Source of the DNA: Acidobacteriota bacterium
GTDB lineage: Bacteria; Acidobacteriota; Vicinamibacteria; Vicinamibacterales; UBA2999
Assembly: GCA_016871195.1 (NCBI GenBank)
Contig: VFZN01000007.1
Location: 98,526-162,525 of the forward strand
Reading direction: 5' to 3'
Length of the DNA: 64,000 nucleotides
Shown here: piece after piece, positions 57,284 through 64,000 of the stretch
How positions within the stretch are numbered: the first letter of the stretch is position 1
How the letters are laid out: the number at the start of each line of letters is the position of its first letter
Notes under the pieces: model-generated
Database searches by the model: none
What the model was told of the DNA's origin: nothing
What the model saw: the letters and a program-made list of their open reading frames with translations, nothing else
Translations under genes and position numbers: made by a program

Positions 57284-57729
57284 TGGCGAAGAGCACCGGC
57301 AAGGCCTACTTCATGATCAGCGTGGTGGCGCAACGCTATGATATTCACCCTCAGACGCTTCGCCTCTACGAGCGCGAGGGACTGTTGCGGCCGTCCCGCA
57401 CCGATGGCAATACGCGACTCTACTCCGAAGAAGACCTTGAGCGGCTTGAGACGATCCTGACGCTGACGCGTGAACTCGGCGTGAATCTGGCCGGCGTCGA
57501 GATCATCCTGAACATGCGCGGGAAGATGGCGCAGATGCAGACCGAGGTGAACGAGTTCATGGCCTATGTCAAGCAGGAACTGGCACGCGGTCTCGACGAC
57601 TGGGAGCAGCGCCTCGGCACGGCCATGGTGAAGACGCCGCCGGGTGGACTGGTTCGGACCGCCACGCCGGAGAATCAGGCTCCGGACTTGCACACCACGT
57701 CGCACAACCCGACAGACGCGGACGATTAG
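57283..57729 (+). CDS. hspR: HspR-like MerR-family heat-shock repressor
   Basis: This 148-residue regulator has the MerR winged helix (MISVVAQRYDIHPQTLRLYEREGLLRPSRT, cited as DIHPQTLRLYEREGLL) and a short dimer helix. In actinobacteria HspR uses DnaK as co-repressor and binds HAIR repeats upstream of dnaK. Its operon position and sequence fit that role. I did not find a full HAIR site upstream of dnaK, so the operator here may have diverged. Confidence 0.9.
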   Translation: MAKSTGKAYFMISVVAQRYDIHPQTLRLYEREGLLRPSRTDGNTRLYSEEDLERLETILTLTRELGVNLAGVEIILNMRGKMAQMQTEVNEFMAYVKQELARGLDDWEQRLGTAMVKTPPGGLVRTATPENQAPDLHTTSHNPTDADD

Positions 57730-57757
57730 GGCAGGCGACTCCGGAAAAAAAATCCGC

Positions 57758-57763
57758 TACAAT
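57758..57763 (+). promoter_or_regulatory. -10 box before the sigma-factor gene
   Basis: TACAAT ends six bases before the GTG at 57770, so the expected transcript start falls on the G of GTG. It follows a run of eight A's that may be part of a terminator for hspR. Confidence 0.5.
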
Positions 57764-57769
57764 TCCGGC

Positions 57770-58588
57770 GTGCACAGGCTTGAGTTGCTCGCGGACAATG
57801 CCCAGACGCTCGACGCCTATCTGCAGGAAGTCTCGCGCTTCGCTCCATTGTCTGGGAGTGATGAGCAGGCGCTGGCGCTGCGCATCGCCCAGAACGACGA
57901 CGACGCCCTGGCGACGCTGGTGGGGCCGAGCCTGGCAGACGTGGTGCGGTGCGCGCGCCACTTCCGCCATCTTGGCGTGCCGCTGATTGATCTGGTGCGC
58001 GACGGCACACTAGCGCTCCTTGATGCGGCACGGCGGTTCGAGCCGACTGGGCACGGTCGCTTCGGCACCTACGCGCGCTGGTGGATTCGCCAGGGGGTCT
58101 TGCACGGCGTCACGCACGGAGGCGCGCTGCCCGGCGTGCAGGATATCGAACTGCGTTCGGCGCAGCTGACGGCCGCGCTGGCGGCCTCTATGGAGTCGGC
58201 CCTGCGTGCGAGCGGGTGGCACGACCAGGTGCTATCGGCAGAGGAACTGCGGGAACTGGAGGCCACGTGGCGTCCCCGCATGGTGTGGCCGATGACGGCC
58301 GACGAACCGGAAGTGGATCTGGATTATGTGGGACCGCTAATGGCAGATGAGTATGAGGAGGCGCTGCGGGCAGCGCTGGTGTCCGATATTGCGTCGTCAC
58401 TGATGGAACTCGATCCGAAGGAGCGGCGCGTCATCGAACTGCGACTGGGGCTGCAGGATGGCGAGCCGCGCAGTCTCGAGCAGGTGACAGAGCGACTGGC
58501 CGTATCTCCCCAGCGGGCGGAACGGCTGTCGACGCAGGCGGTCCGCAAGTTGCGCCGGCAGCGTTCGGTGCGCAGTTCGCTGAACTGA
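57770..58588 (+). CDS. Divergent sigma-70-family factor
   Basis: This 272-residue protein has region 1.2 (DAYLQEVSRFAPLSG), a divergent region 2 (RCARHFRHLGVPLIDLVRDGTLALLDAARRF, FGTYARWWIRQGV) and region 4 with a helix-turn-helix (MELDPKERRVIELRLGL, VTERLAVSPQRAERLS). Region 3 is short or missing and region 2.2 differs from the housekeeping pattern. It may be an alternative sigma factor; its place beside the heat-shock operon suggests a stress role, but this is only an inference. The GTG start has no Shine-Dalgarno. The next gene follows 18 bases later. Confidence 0.78.
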   Translation: MHRLELLADNAQTLDAYLQEVSRFAPLSGSDEQALALRIAQNDDDALATLVGPSLADVVRCARHFRHLGVPLIDLVRDGTLALLDAARRFEPTGHGRFGTYARWWIRQGVLHGVTHGGALPGVQDIELRSAQLTAALAASMESALRASGWHDQVLSAEELRELEATWRPRMVWPMTADEPEVDLDYVGPLMADEYEEALRAALVSDIASSLMELDPKERRVIELRLGLQDGEPRSLEQVTERLAVSPQRAERLSTQAVRKLRRQRSVRSSLN

Positions 58589-58606
58589 CGCGGTCGAGGT
58601 GTGGTG

Positions 58607-59470
58607 ATGCCCTGCGACGTGTGCCACGGCACCCGATGGACGCCGGAGGTACGCGACGGAGTCGAGCGACTGGTGCGCTGCGACTGCTGGCGTGCCGAGA
58701 TGGCCGAGCGCCATCTGCTCGAGGCCCGGATTCCCCAGCGCTACAGTCGCTGTGAGCTGTCGACCTTCGAGCACGATACCGACTCGCAGCGCGATGCGTT
58801 CCGGCGGGCGTCCACATTCGTGCAGCAGTTTCCCTCTGTCGACCGCGGCCTGTTGCTGTATGGCCCGAATGGGGTGGGGAAGACGCATCTGGCCGTCGGT
58901 ATCCTCAAGGCGGTGATGCGGACACGTGGCGCGCGAGGATTTTTCTTTGAAACGCGTGAGCTGCTCAAGCTGGTGCGGGACACCTACAACAGGTCCGTGG
59001 CCGAGACGGAAATGGACGTCCTGGGCCCGGTGCTCAAGGCCGACGTGCTGGTGTTGGATGACCTCGGTGCTGAACGCACCTCAGACTGGGTGCAGGAGAC
59101 GCTGGGGCTGGTGGTGAACACCCGCTACAACGAACGTCGTCCGACCATCTTCACCAGCAATCTCGTCGATTCGCCCGACAGTACCGAACCTCGATCCTTC
59201 ATCTATCAGTTGGGGAGCCGCACCCGCTCGCGCCTGGCGGAAATGTGCGACTGGGTCGAGATGCACGGAGTGGACATGCGCGAAGTCGGCCCGCATGCCT
59301 CGGCAGATGCCGTCCAGCGCTGGCAGCGATCCTCCCCGGCCTCGCCTGACAACCTGCGGAAGGCGACGACAACGTCACCACGCCCCAAGGGGCAGGCGCG
59401 GGCGACGCTGCCGGCAGGTGCCGCGACCGAGCTGAGGTGGCCGGGTGGCCGCGCCGGCAACGACCGCTGA
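58607..59470 (+). CDS. DnaC/DnaI-like AAA+ ATPase
   Basis: This 287-residue protein starts with a zinc-binding CDVC and CDC pair (PCDVCHGTRW, VRCDCWR), then the AAA+ module of helicase loaders: LLLYGPNGVGKTHLAVGI, VLVLDDLGAERTSDW and an arginine sensor (LGSRTRSRLAEM). It is of the DnaC/IstB type. It may load the replicative helicase, or serve a transposon-like role; no transposase is nearby, so loading is more likely. The C-terminal 60 residues are disordered. An upstream GTG at 58601 adds two residues. Confidence 0.82.
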   Translation: MPCDVCHGTRWTPEVRDGVERLVRCDCWRAEMAERHLLEARIPQRYSRCELSTFEHDTDSQRDAFRRASTFVQQFPSVDRGLLLYGPNGVGKTHLAVGILKAVMRTRGARGFFFETRELLKLVRDTYNRSVAETEMDVLGPVLKADVLVLDDLGAERTSDWVQETLGLVVNTRYNERRPTIFTSNLVDSPDSTEPRSFIYQLGSRTRSRLAEMCDWVEMHGVDMREVGPHASADAVQRWQRSSPASPDNLRKATTTSPRPKGQARATLPAGAATELRWPGGRAGNDR

Positions 59471-59489
59471 CCGCGCGGCAGACGAGCTC

Positions 59490-60632
59490 ATGCCGGCCGG
59501 TCTCTACCTGCACATTCCCTTCTGCGAAGCGATCTGCCACTACTGCAACTTCACGCGGGGAGTGCTGGACGAGGCCGTCAAGTCGGCCTACGTCTCGGCA
59601 CTGGTGACCGACATCTCCCGTGCGCCTGAGCGTGGGGCAGAGGTCGAGACCATTTTTCTTGGCGGTGGAACGCCATCGGTGTTGTCACCAGCGGAACTGG
59701 CGCGCATTCTCGACGCCTGTCGCGGCCACTTTGGCGTGGCGCACGATGCCGAAGTGACCCTGGAGGCGAATCCCGAGTCGGCCTCCCTCGAGCGGCTCGA
59801 GGGCTACCGCGCCGCCGGTGTCAATCGGCTCAGCTTCGGCGTGCAATCGTTGGACGATCGCGAACTGGCGCGCCTTGGGCGGCTGCACTCGGCAGCACGT
59901 GCCAGGCAGGCGGTGGATGAGGCCCGGCGTGCCGGTTTTTCGAACATCAGCCTCGACCTCATGTTGTGGCTGCCCGAACAGCGCACCGACGATTGGCATC
60001 GCTCGGTGGACGCCGTCATCGAGGTGGCACCGTCGCACGCGTCGATGTACCTGCTCGAGGTGTATCCCAACGCTCCGTTGCGTGAAGAGATGATGCGGCG
60101 TCAGTGGTCGGTGGCCCCTGACGAGGAGGCGGCCGACATGTATCTCGAGGGTCTGAGCCGATTCGAGGCTGCGGGCTATCGGCATTACGAAATTTCGAAT
60201 GTGGCCCGGCCCGGATTCGAGTCCCGGCACAACCGGCTCTACTGGACGGGAGGGCATTGGCTCGGCTTTGGCTGCGGGGCGCATTCCACCTGGCATGGGC
60301 GGCGGTGGCGTGTGATGCCCGGCACGGGTGATTACATCCGGGCGGTCTCCGAAAGTCGCCCCGTGCGCCTCGATATCCGTGATGTCCCGCCCACCGAGCA
60401 ACTCGAGGAGGCGCTGTTCATGGGCCTGCGGCTCACTGAGGGCGTCGACCTGCAGGCGATTCGGGAAAGGTGGGGGGTTGACGTACTGGCCCGGTATGGG
60501 GACGATCTGGCACCGTTTCTTGAGGAGGGCCTGGTGCAGGTGACAACCAGCGGGCGCCTGCGCCTGACCAGAAACGGGATGCTCGTGGCGAACGAGATCA
60601 TGGTAGCTTTTATCGGCGACGCCGTACAGTAA
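59490..60632 (+). CDS. hemW: HemW-like radical SAM protein
   Basis: This 380-residue protein has the radical SAM motif C12-E-A-I-C16-H-Y-C19 followed by Asn-Phe, as in HemW, not the extra Cys of HemN. The GGGTPSVLSP motif and SFGVQSLDDREL match. HemW transfers haem to respiratory enzymes and is not a coproporphyrinogen dehydrogenase. I prefer the ATG at 59490, 19 bases after the DnaC-like stop; a GTG at 59445 would add 15 residues. The C-terminal winged helix is present. Confidence 0.9.
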   Translation: MPAGLYLHIPFCEAICHYCNFTRGVLDEAVKSAYVSALVTDISRAPERGAEVETIFLGGGTPSVLSPAELARILDACRGHFGVAHDAEVTLEANPESASLERLEGYRAAGVNRLSFGVQSLDDRELARLGRLHSAARARQAVDEARRAGFSNISLDLMLWLPEQRTDDWHRSVDAVIEVAPSHASMYLLEVYPNAPLREEMMRRQWSVAPDEEAADMYLEGLSRFEAAGYRHYEISNVARPGFESRHNRLYWTGGHWLGFGCGAHSTWHGRRWRVMPGTGDYIRAVSESRPVRLDIRDVPPTEQLEEALFMGLRLTEGVDLQAIRERWGVDVLARYGDDLAPFLEEGLVQVTTSGRLRLTRNGMLVANEIMVAFIGDAVQ

Positions 60633-60662
60633 CGTGCGGGCTTTCGCGAAGGAGGCGAGTCA

Positions 60663-61106
60663 ATGCGTCGAGGTGTTTTGATGGTGCTGTCTGGTCTGGT
60701 GCTCGTGGGCAGCCTGACCATGGGAAGTGGCGTGGCGTTTGCGCAGGAGCCGGCCAAGCCCGTCCTCCCGCTCGAGGGTGATGCGGTGGTGATGACCATT
60801 CTCATCAAGCCCGACAAGACGGCCGACTTCGAGTCAGTCTTCGCCAAGTATCGCGAGTCTCTTGGCAAGAGCGAGAATCCAGTGCGCAAGCAGCAACTGG
60901 CCGGAATCCGCTTCTACAAGTCGACTCAGGCGGCCAATGGCAACGCGGTCTACATCGTGTATGTGGACGGTCCGGTTGCTAATCAGGAATACGACATTAC
61001 CCGCATCATCCTCGAGGGCTTCCCGAACGAGGTACAGGAGTATTTCGCGAAGTACAAGGACTCGTTCGCGGGTCGTGCCGTCACGGTCCTGAACAAGGTT
61101 CCGTAG
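60663..61106 (+). CDS. Secreted protein of unknown function, paralogue of the next gene
   Basis: This 147-residue protein has a signal peptide (about 1-27, cleavage AFA) and one domain (about 36-140), VVMTILIKPDKTADFESVFAKY (cited as MTILIKPDKTADFE) with GNAVYIVYVDGP and YKDSFAG. The alternation fits a small alpha/beta fold, possibly a dimeric alpha-beta barrel. A strong AAGGAGG precedes the ATG. The following gene encodes the same domain. It ends at a strong hairpin (61117-61149). Function unknown. Confidence 0.68.
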   Translation: MRRGVLMVLSGLVLVGSLTMGSGVAFAQEPAKPVLPLEGDAVVMTILIKPDKTADFESVFAKYRESLGKSENPVRKQQLAGIRFYKSTQAANGNAVYIVYVDGPVANQEYDITRIILEGFPNEVQEYFAKYKDSFAGRAVTVLNKVP

Positions 61107-61116
61107 TCACCGGTAC

Positions 61117-61149
61117 GGGCAGCCAGTCTCTTCCCGGGATTGGCTGCCC
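61117..61149 (+). terminator. Hairpin terminator between the two secreted paralogues
   Basis: A perfect 9-bp inverted repeat, GGGCAGCCA (61117-61125) and TGGCTGCCC (61141-61149), encloses a 15-base loop. It lies ten bases after the stop of the first gene. A -10 box for the second gene (TATCCT, 61156-61161) starts six bases later. Confidence 0.55.
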
Positions 61150-61155
61150 CCGGAG

Positions 61156-61161
61156 TATCCT
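61156..61161 (+). promoter_or_regulatory. -10 box before the second secreted paralogue
   Basis: TATCCT ends six bases before the GTG at 61168, the spacing of a leaderless start. The six bases GAAGGG are too close to serve as a ribosome site. Confidence 0.45.
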
Positions 61162-61167
61162 GAAGGG

Positions 61168-61827
61168 GTGACCGTCAGTCTGATCCTCGCCCTGCTGGTG
61201 AACGCAGGACAGTCTCCGCAGGCCCCCGCCCCCCCCGTCGGCCAGGGGCAGCAAGGCTCCCCGCCTTTCGCGCAGGCCCCCTCGGCCGAATCATCGGCTG
61301 CCGACGAAGCGCCCACCGCTCCCCGAGACCCAGCCGAGGTCCTCGTCACCACAGCGACGGCAATCATCTTGGTGCCGGTGAAGGCCTCGCTCACGGCCGA
61401 CTACGAGGCGGCCATGACCCTCCTGCAGGGGGCGTTTTCGTCGAACGAGGAGACGGAGATTCGCGCAGTGGCCGCGGGATGGCGGGTGCTGAGGGCGACC
61501 GAGGCTGACAGCAAGGGTAACGTCGTCTACGTGCATCTGCTGCAGCCGACTGTCGACGGGGTCGATTATCGCCCCTCCGTCTGGATGGATCGCTTGGTAG
61601 AGGAGTTACCCCTCGACGTGCTCGACAGGTATCGGGACTCGCTCGCCGGTCCCGCGTCGCTCCTGTCGTTGACTGGCGTAGCCGCCATGTCCGAACCCCC
61701 AGCGACCGCTTCCGAAGGGGGCGCGGCACCGGCGACTCCGTCCCCCGACACGGGCACATCGGGCACGACCGGGGCCACCCCGGCAATGACTGCTCCCGTC
61801 AAGCGTCCCGGCGGCCCCGGCCGCTAG
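61168..61827 (+). CDS. Secreted protein of unknown function, paralogue of the previous gene
   Basis: This 219-residue protein has a hydrophobic N-terminus, a Pro/Gln/Ala-rich spacer (about 15-55), and one domain (about 60-170) that aligns with the preceding protein: TAIILVPVKASLTADYE, KGNVVYVHLLQP, YRDSLAG. A disordered Pro/Thr/Gly tail follows. The first residues may act as a short signal or a lipid-free anchor, and the GTG start is supported by the -10 box. Function unknown. Confidence 0.62.
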   Translation: MTVSLILALLVNAGQSPQAPAPPVGQGQQGSPPFAQAPSAESSAADEAPTAPRDPAEVLVTTATAIILVPVKASLTADYEAAMTLLQGAFSSNEETEIRAVAAGWRVLRATEADSKGNVVYVHLLQPTVDGVDYRPSVWMDRLVEELPLDVLDRYRDSLAGPASLLSLTGVAAMSEPPATASEGGAAPATPSPDTGTSGTTGATPAMTAPVKRPGGPGR

Positions 61828-61846
61828 TCGACGCGCCAGGTGCGGT

Positions 61847-62365
61847 TCAGAACGACAACGCTGCCCCTCCGTAGACGCGGTGCATCAGGGCCGTCTGTGG
61901 CGAGCCCTGCAGACGGAACATACGGTAGTCGAGGCGCAGTCGGATGGGGCCGGCCACTTTCACCTTGAGCCCGCCTCCGGTATTCAGCGCTGTAGACATA
62001 CGCGTGGTCATGCCCTTCGATTCCCGATAGAGACCGGCTCCGGCAGTCACATACACCTGTACGGGCGAGAGACTTCTAGGCGTCTGCAGCAGGCCGTTCG
62101 CCGACCACGTCGTCAGGCCGGCCGTCCCCGAAGTGGTCACCGCAGGCCAGCGGGTGATTTCAGCCTCGGCACCGACGATAACGAGGCCGAAACCTGCGGC
62201 GGTGCCGATCAGTCCCCGATTCACCGGCGAGGGCGTCGCCCCGAGGAACGCCGTGATGTCGGCGGACGCGGTGGCCGGCACGAGCAGCAGCGACAGCAGC
62301 ACACAGAGACGGAGGCGCAGAAGGGCGGGCACGTTGGTATGATCGCACAAGGTAGACCTCGCCAT
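61847..62365 (-). CDS. Small outer-membrane beta-barrel-like protein
   Basis: This 172-residue protein has a signal peptide (cleavage about ASA, residue 35) and then amphipathic strands (GTAAGFGLVIVGAEAEITRW, VQVYVTAGAGLYRE, RLRLDYRMFRL), ending GGAALSF with a terminal Phe. This fits an eight-stranded OmpA-like or OmpW-like barrel. A GTG at 62332 would shorten the N-terminal region and is equally plausible. It faces away from the LecA-like gene with 35 bases between. Confidence 0.58.
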   Translation of the reverse strand: MARSTLCDHTNVPALLRLRLCVLLSLLLVPATASADITAFLGATPSPVNRGLIGTAAGFGLVIVGAEAEITRWPAVTTSGTAGLTTWSANGLLQTPRSLSPVQVYVTAGAGLYRESKGMTTRMSTALNTGGGLKVKVAGPIRLRLDYRMFRLQGSPQTALMHRVYGGAALSF

Positions 62366-62400
62366 GGCGGCCGGTCTGGCCTGACTGGGGAGCTGTGACC

Positions 62401-63048
62401 ATGACGCGCCTGCGCACTGTGATTGTGACCCTGACGGTGACCGTATTGGTGCCGCTGAGCCTGCTGGCCGACACCCTCTATCTGCGGAACGGACAGCGGA
62501 TTCAGGGCGAACTCATTGAAATCCGGGGCAGCCTGATTGAATTTCAGGAGCGGCGGGGCTTTGGAAATCCTCGTGTGCTCCGCCTCGAGCGCGCCGAGGT
62601 CGATCGCATCGACTTCGATCGGTTCGGCAACTCGTGGAACGGGGGGGGCAGCGGTGGTGGATTCGGCGGATCAGGCGGCGGAGGCGGACGCTTCTCAGGC
62701 ATGCGTGAGCGCGCGCTGGTTGTTGACAGCACCCTTGACTGGAACGACACCGGCATCGATGTGCGCGCGGGCCAGACGCTGTTCGTCGAGGCCTCAGGCC
62801 AGGTCCGCTGGGGCCGTGACCGCCGCGACGGGCCCGGCGGCGAACGCAATTCCCCCTTCAATGCCGGTCGCCCCATGCCCAACCGGCCTGCCGCTGCGCT
62901 GATTGGCCGCATAGGCCGCGATGTGTTCTTCATCGGTGACGACCGTGGCCCGATTCAGATTCGTGGGGGCGGACGGCTCGAGCTGGGCGTCAACGACGAT
63001 TACCTGCCGGATAATTCCGGCAGCTTCCGGGTGACGGTGTTCTACTGA
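62401..63048 (+). CDS. Secreted protein with an RNA-binding-like strand domain and a LecA/PA-IL-like domain
   Basis: This 215-residue protein has a signal peptide, a short N-terminal domain DTLYLRNGQRIQGELIEIRG (a LYLRNGxxIxG pattern seen in many acidobacterial secreted proteins), a Gly-rich linker and a C-terminal domain resembling the galactose-binding lectin LecA of Pseudomonas: VRAGQTLFVEASGQVRWG, RPAAALIGRIG, and NDDYLPDNSGSFRVTV. In LecA the calcium and sugar bind through Asp and Asn in a DxxxTxxNN loop near the end; the Asp-rich NDDYLPDN here occupies that place. It could bind a sugar or polysaccharide. Function unproven. Confidence 0.68.
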   Translation: MTRLRTVIVTLTVTVLVPLSLLADTLYLRNGQRIQGELIEIRGSLIEFQERRGFGNPRVLRLERAEVDRIDFDRFGNSWNGGGSGGGFGGSGGGGGRFSGMRERALVVDSTLDWNDTGIDVRAGQTLFVEASGQVRWGRDRRDGPGGERNSPFNAGRPMPNRPAAALIGRIGRDVFFIGDDRGPIQIRGGGRLELGVNDDYLPDNSGSFRVTVFY

Positions 63049-63083
63049 CATCGGCGCAGGTTCCGGGAAGGGGAGCAAGGCCC

Positions 63084-64000
63084 ATGCAGGTGCAGCTGAC
63101 CGACCAGCAGCGGTTACTGAGGCAGAGCGTTCGTGAGTTTGCCGAGCGGGAGGTCAGACCGCACATGCGTGCATGGGATGAGGCCCAGCACTTTCCAGAG
63201 GAATTGCTGCCGGCGCTCGGAGCCCTGGGCCTGATGGGCATTCAGTTCGACGAGGCCTACGGCGGGGCCGGCATGAGTGCCGTCGACTACTGCATCTGCA
63301 TCGAGGAACTGGCACGGGTCGACCCCAGCATCTCGCTGTCGGTCGCGGCCCACAACGGCCTCGGGGCCGCGCACATCGCGATGTTCGGTTCGGAGGCGCA
63401 GAAGCAACGGTTCCTGGTGCCGATGACCAGTGGCCGCGCCGTCTCGGCCTGGGGCCTGACCGAGCCGGGCTCCGGGAGTGATGCGGCGGCGATGCGCACC
63501 ACAGCCGTGCGCGATGGAGACGCGTGGAGGCTGAACGGGTCGAAGGCGTTCATCACACATGGTCAGTCGGCCCGGACGATGGTGGCGATGGCCGTGACCG
63601 ATCACGAAAAAGGGGCCCGGGGCATCTCGGCCTTCATCATCGAGCGGGGCACGCCAGGATTCCTGGTGGGAAAGAAGGAAGACAAGCTCGGCATGCGGGC
63701 CAGCGAAACCGCCGAGGTCATCTTCCAGGATTGCCGGATTCCCGTTGAACACCTGATTGGTGACGTCGGAGAGGGGTTCATCCAGACGCTGCAGGTGCTG
63801 GATGCCGGCCGCATCGGGATTGCGGCACTGGCGGTGGGGCTGGCGCAGGGCGCCTTTGAAACGGCGCAACGCTACGCGGCCCAGCGTCGGCAGTTCGGAC
63901 GCAGCATCGATGGCTTCCAGTCGATTCGGCGGAAGCTGCTCGATATGGCGACGCGAGTCGAGTCGGCACGCCTGCTGACGTATCGTTCGGCCTGGATGAA
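63084..64000 (+). CDS. Acyl-CoA dehydrogenase (3' end outside window)
   Basis: The first 305 codons are present and the frame is open at the window end. The sequence has the full N-terminal and middle domains and the start of the C-terminal domain: AWGLTEPGSGSDAAAM, AWRLNGSKAFITHG, KLGMRASETAEVIFQDCRIP, LDAGRIGIAALAVGLAQGAF. It belongs to the same short/medium-chain group as the gene at 31.3 kb but is a different enzyme. Shine-Dalgarno AAGGGGAG stands about 12 bases before the ATG. Confidence 0.94.
   Translation, partial: MQVQLTDQQRLLRQSVREFAEREVRPHMRAWDEAQHFPEELLPALGALGLMGIQFDEAYGGAGMSAVDYCICIEELARVDPSISLSVAAHNGLGAAHIAMFGSEAQKQRFLVPMTSGRAVSAWGLTEPGSGSDAAAMRTTAVRDGDAWRLNGSKAFITHGQSARTMVAMAVTDHEKGARGISAFIIERGTPGFLVGKKEDKLGMRASETAEVIFQDCRIPVEHLIGDVGEGFIQTLQVLDAGRIGIAALAVGLAQGAFETAQRYAAQRRQFGRSIDGFQSIRRKLLDMATRVESARLLTYRSAWM

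Noticed and set aside
57779..57785. CTTGAGT, which matches the left half of an HspR HAIR operator
   Set aside because: The right half ACTCAAG is absent seven bases on, and the bases lie inside sigma-factor codons after the start.
62640..62700. Gly-codon repeats that could look like a tandem repeat element
   Set aside because: It is the Gly-rich linker of the LecA-like protein, in frame, with no repeat outside it.

Overview
The window is a dense, GC-rich bacterial chromosome segment with about 57 protein genes, one tRNA and no stretch over 300 bases without a gene. I infer an acidobacterium, most likely of the Vicinamibacteria type. The markers are a protein of the VWFA-related acidobacterial family (32.6-34.7 kb), a DUF1588/DUF1585 plus DUF1552 gene pair at the left edge, secreted ankyrin and TPR proteins, outer-membrane barrels (a Gram-negative envelope) and a dnaK-dnaJ-hspR operon. 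I see no rRNA, insertion sequence, phage gene, CRISPR array, toxin-antitoxin pair or restriction system. This is a core-genome region, not an island.

Layout. 0-9 kb: a partial haem-motif DUF1588/1585 protein, a Tat-exported DUF1552 protein, an ankyrin protein, then on the minus strand an RluA-type pseudouridine synthase with an SRPBCC protein, a small secreted protein and a 971-residue metallopeptidase/propeller/barrel protein. 9-19 kb: tRNA-Thr(CGT), uvrA, an hsp20 - HtrA protease - MscS channel operon, efp, tdk, a CDP-alcohol phosphatidyltransferase and uvrC. 19-28.6 kb: M50 protease - trpS - scpA - scpB, rluB, an alpha/beta hydrolase, and the classic cmk / rpsA / ihfB order interrupted by an inverted histone-H1-like gene. 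28.7-38.3 kb: an acyl-CoA-dehydrogenase-like remnant protein, a DUF2157/DUF4824-like membrane pair, an acyl-CoA dehydrogenase, the VWFA protein, glutamate dehydrogenase, and a two-subunit B12 mutase whose substrate-pocket residues match isobutyryl-CoA mutase. 38.3-46.8 kb: a small helical protein, valS, birA, an unknown, an RlmD-family methyltransferase, a class I amidotransferase and argS. 46.9-54 kb: TPR protein - SPOR protein - lnt - prfB (with the programmed +1 frameshift), and a class A penicillin-binding protein. 54-64 kb: dnaK - dnaJ - hspR, a divergent sigma factor, a DnaC-like ATPase, hemW, two related secreted proteins, a small barrel protein, a secreted LecA-like domain protein and a truncated acyl-CoA dehydrogenase.

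How the genes work together. Most are housekeeping: nucleotide excision repair (uvrA, uvrC), translation (efp, prfB, valS, argS, trpS, rpsA, RNA-modifying enzymes), chromosome condensation (scpA, scpB, IHF/HU), envelope stress and maintenance (hsp20-HtrA-MscS, lnt, class A PBP) and heat shock (dnaK, dnaJ, HspR). The acyl-CoA dehydrogenases, glutamate dehydrogenase and Icm-like mutase suggest amino-acid and branched-chain acyl-CoA catabolism.

The most unusual signals are: (1) a -10-like TANNNT hexamer 5-9 bases before the start codon of about ten genes, including two divergent pairs with overlapping -10 boxes, which suggests widespread leaderless transcription; (2) a histone-H1-like tail fused to a DUF6335-like domain, inserted antiparallel between cmk and rpsA; (3) an acyl-CoA-dehydrogenase homologue that seems to have lost its flavin-binding middle domain; (4) the Icm-type specificity residues in a mutase that would normally be labelled methylmalonyl-CoA mutase; (5) active-site or cofactor substitutions in a pseudouridine synthase, EF-P and an RlmD homologue.
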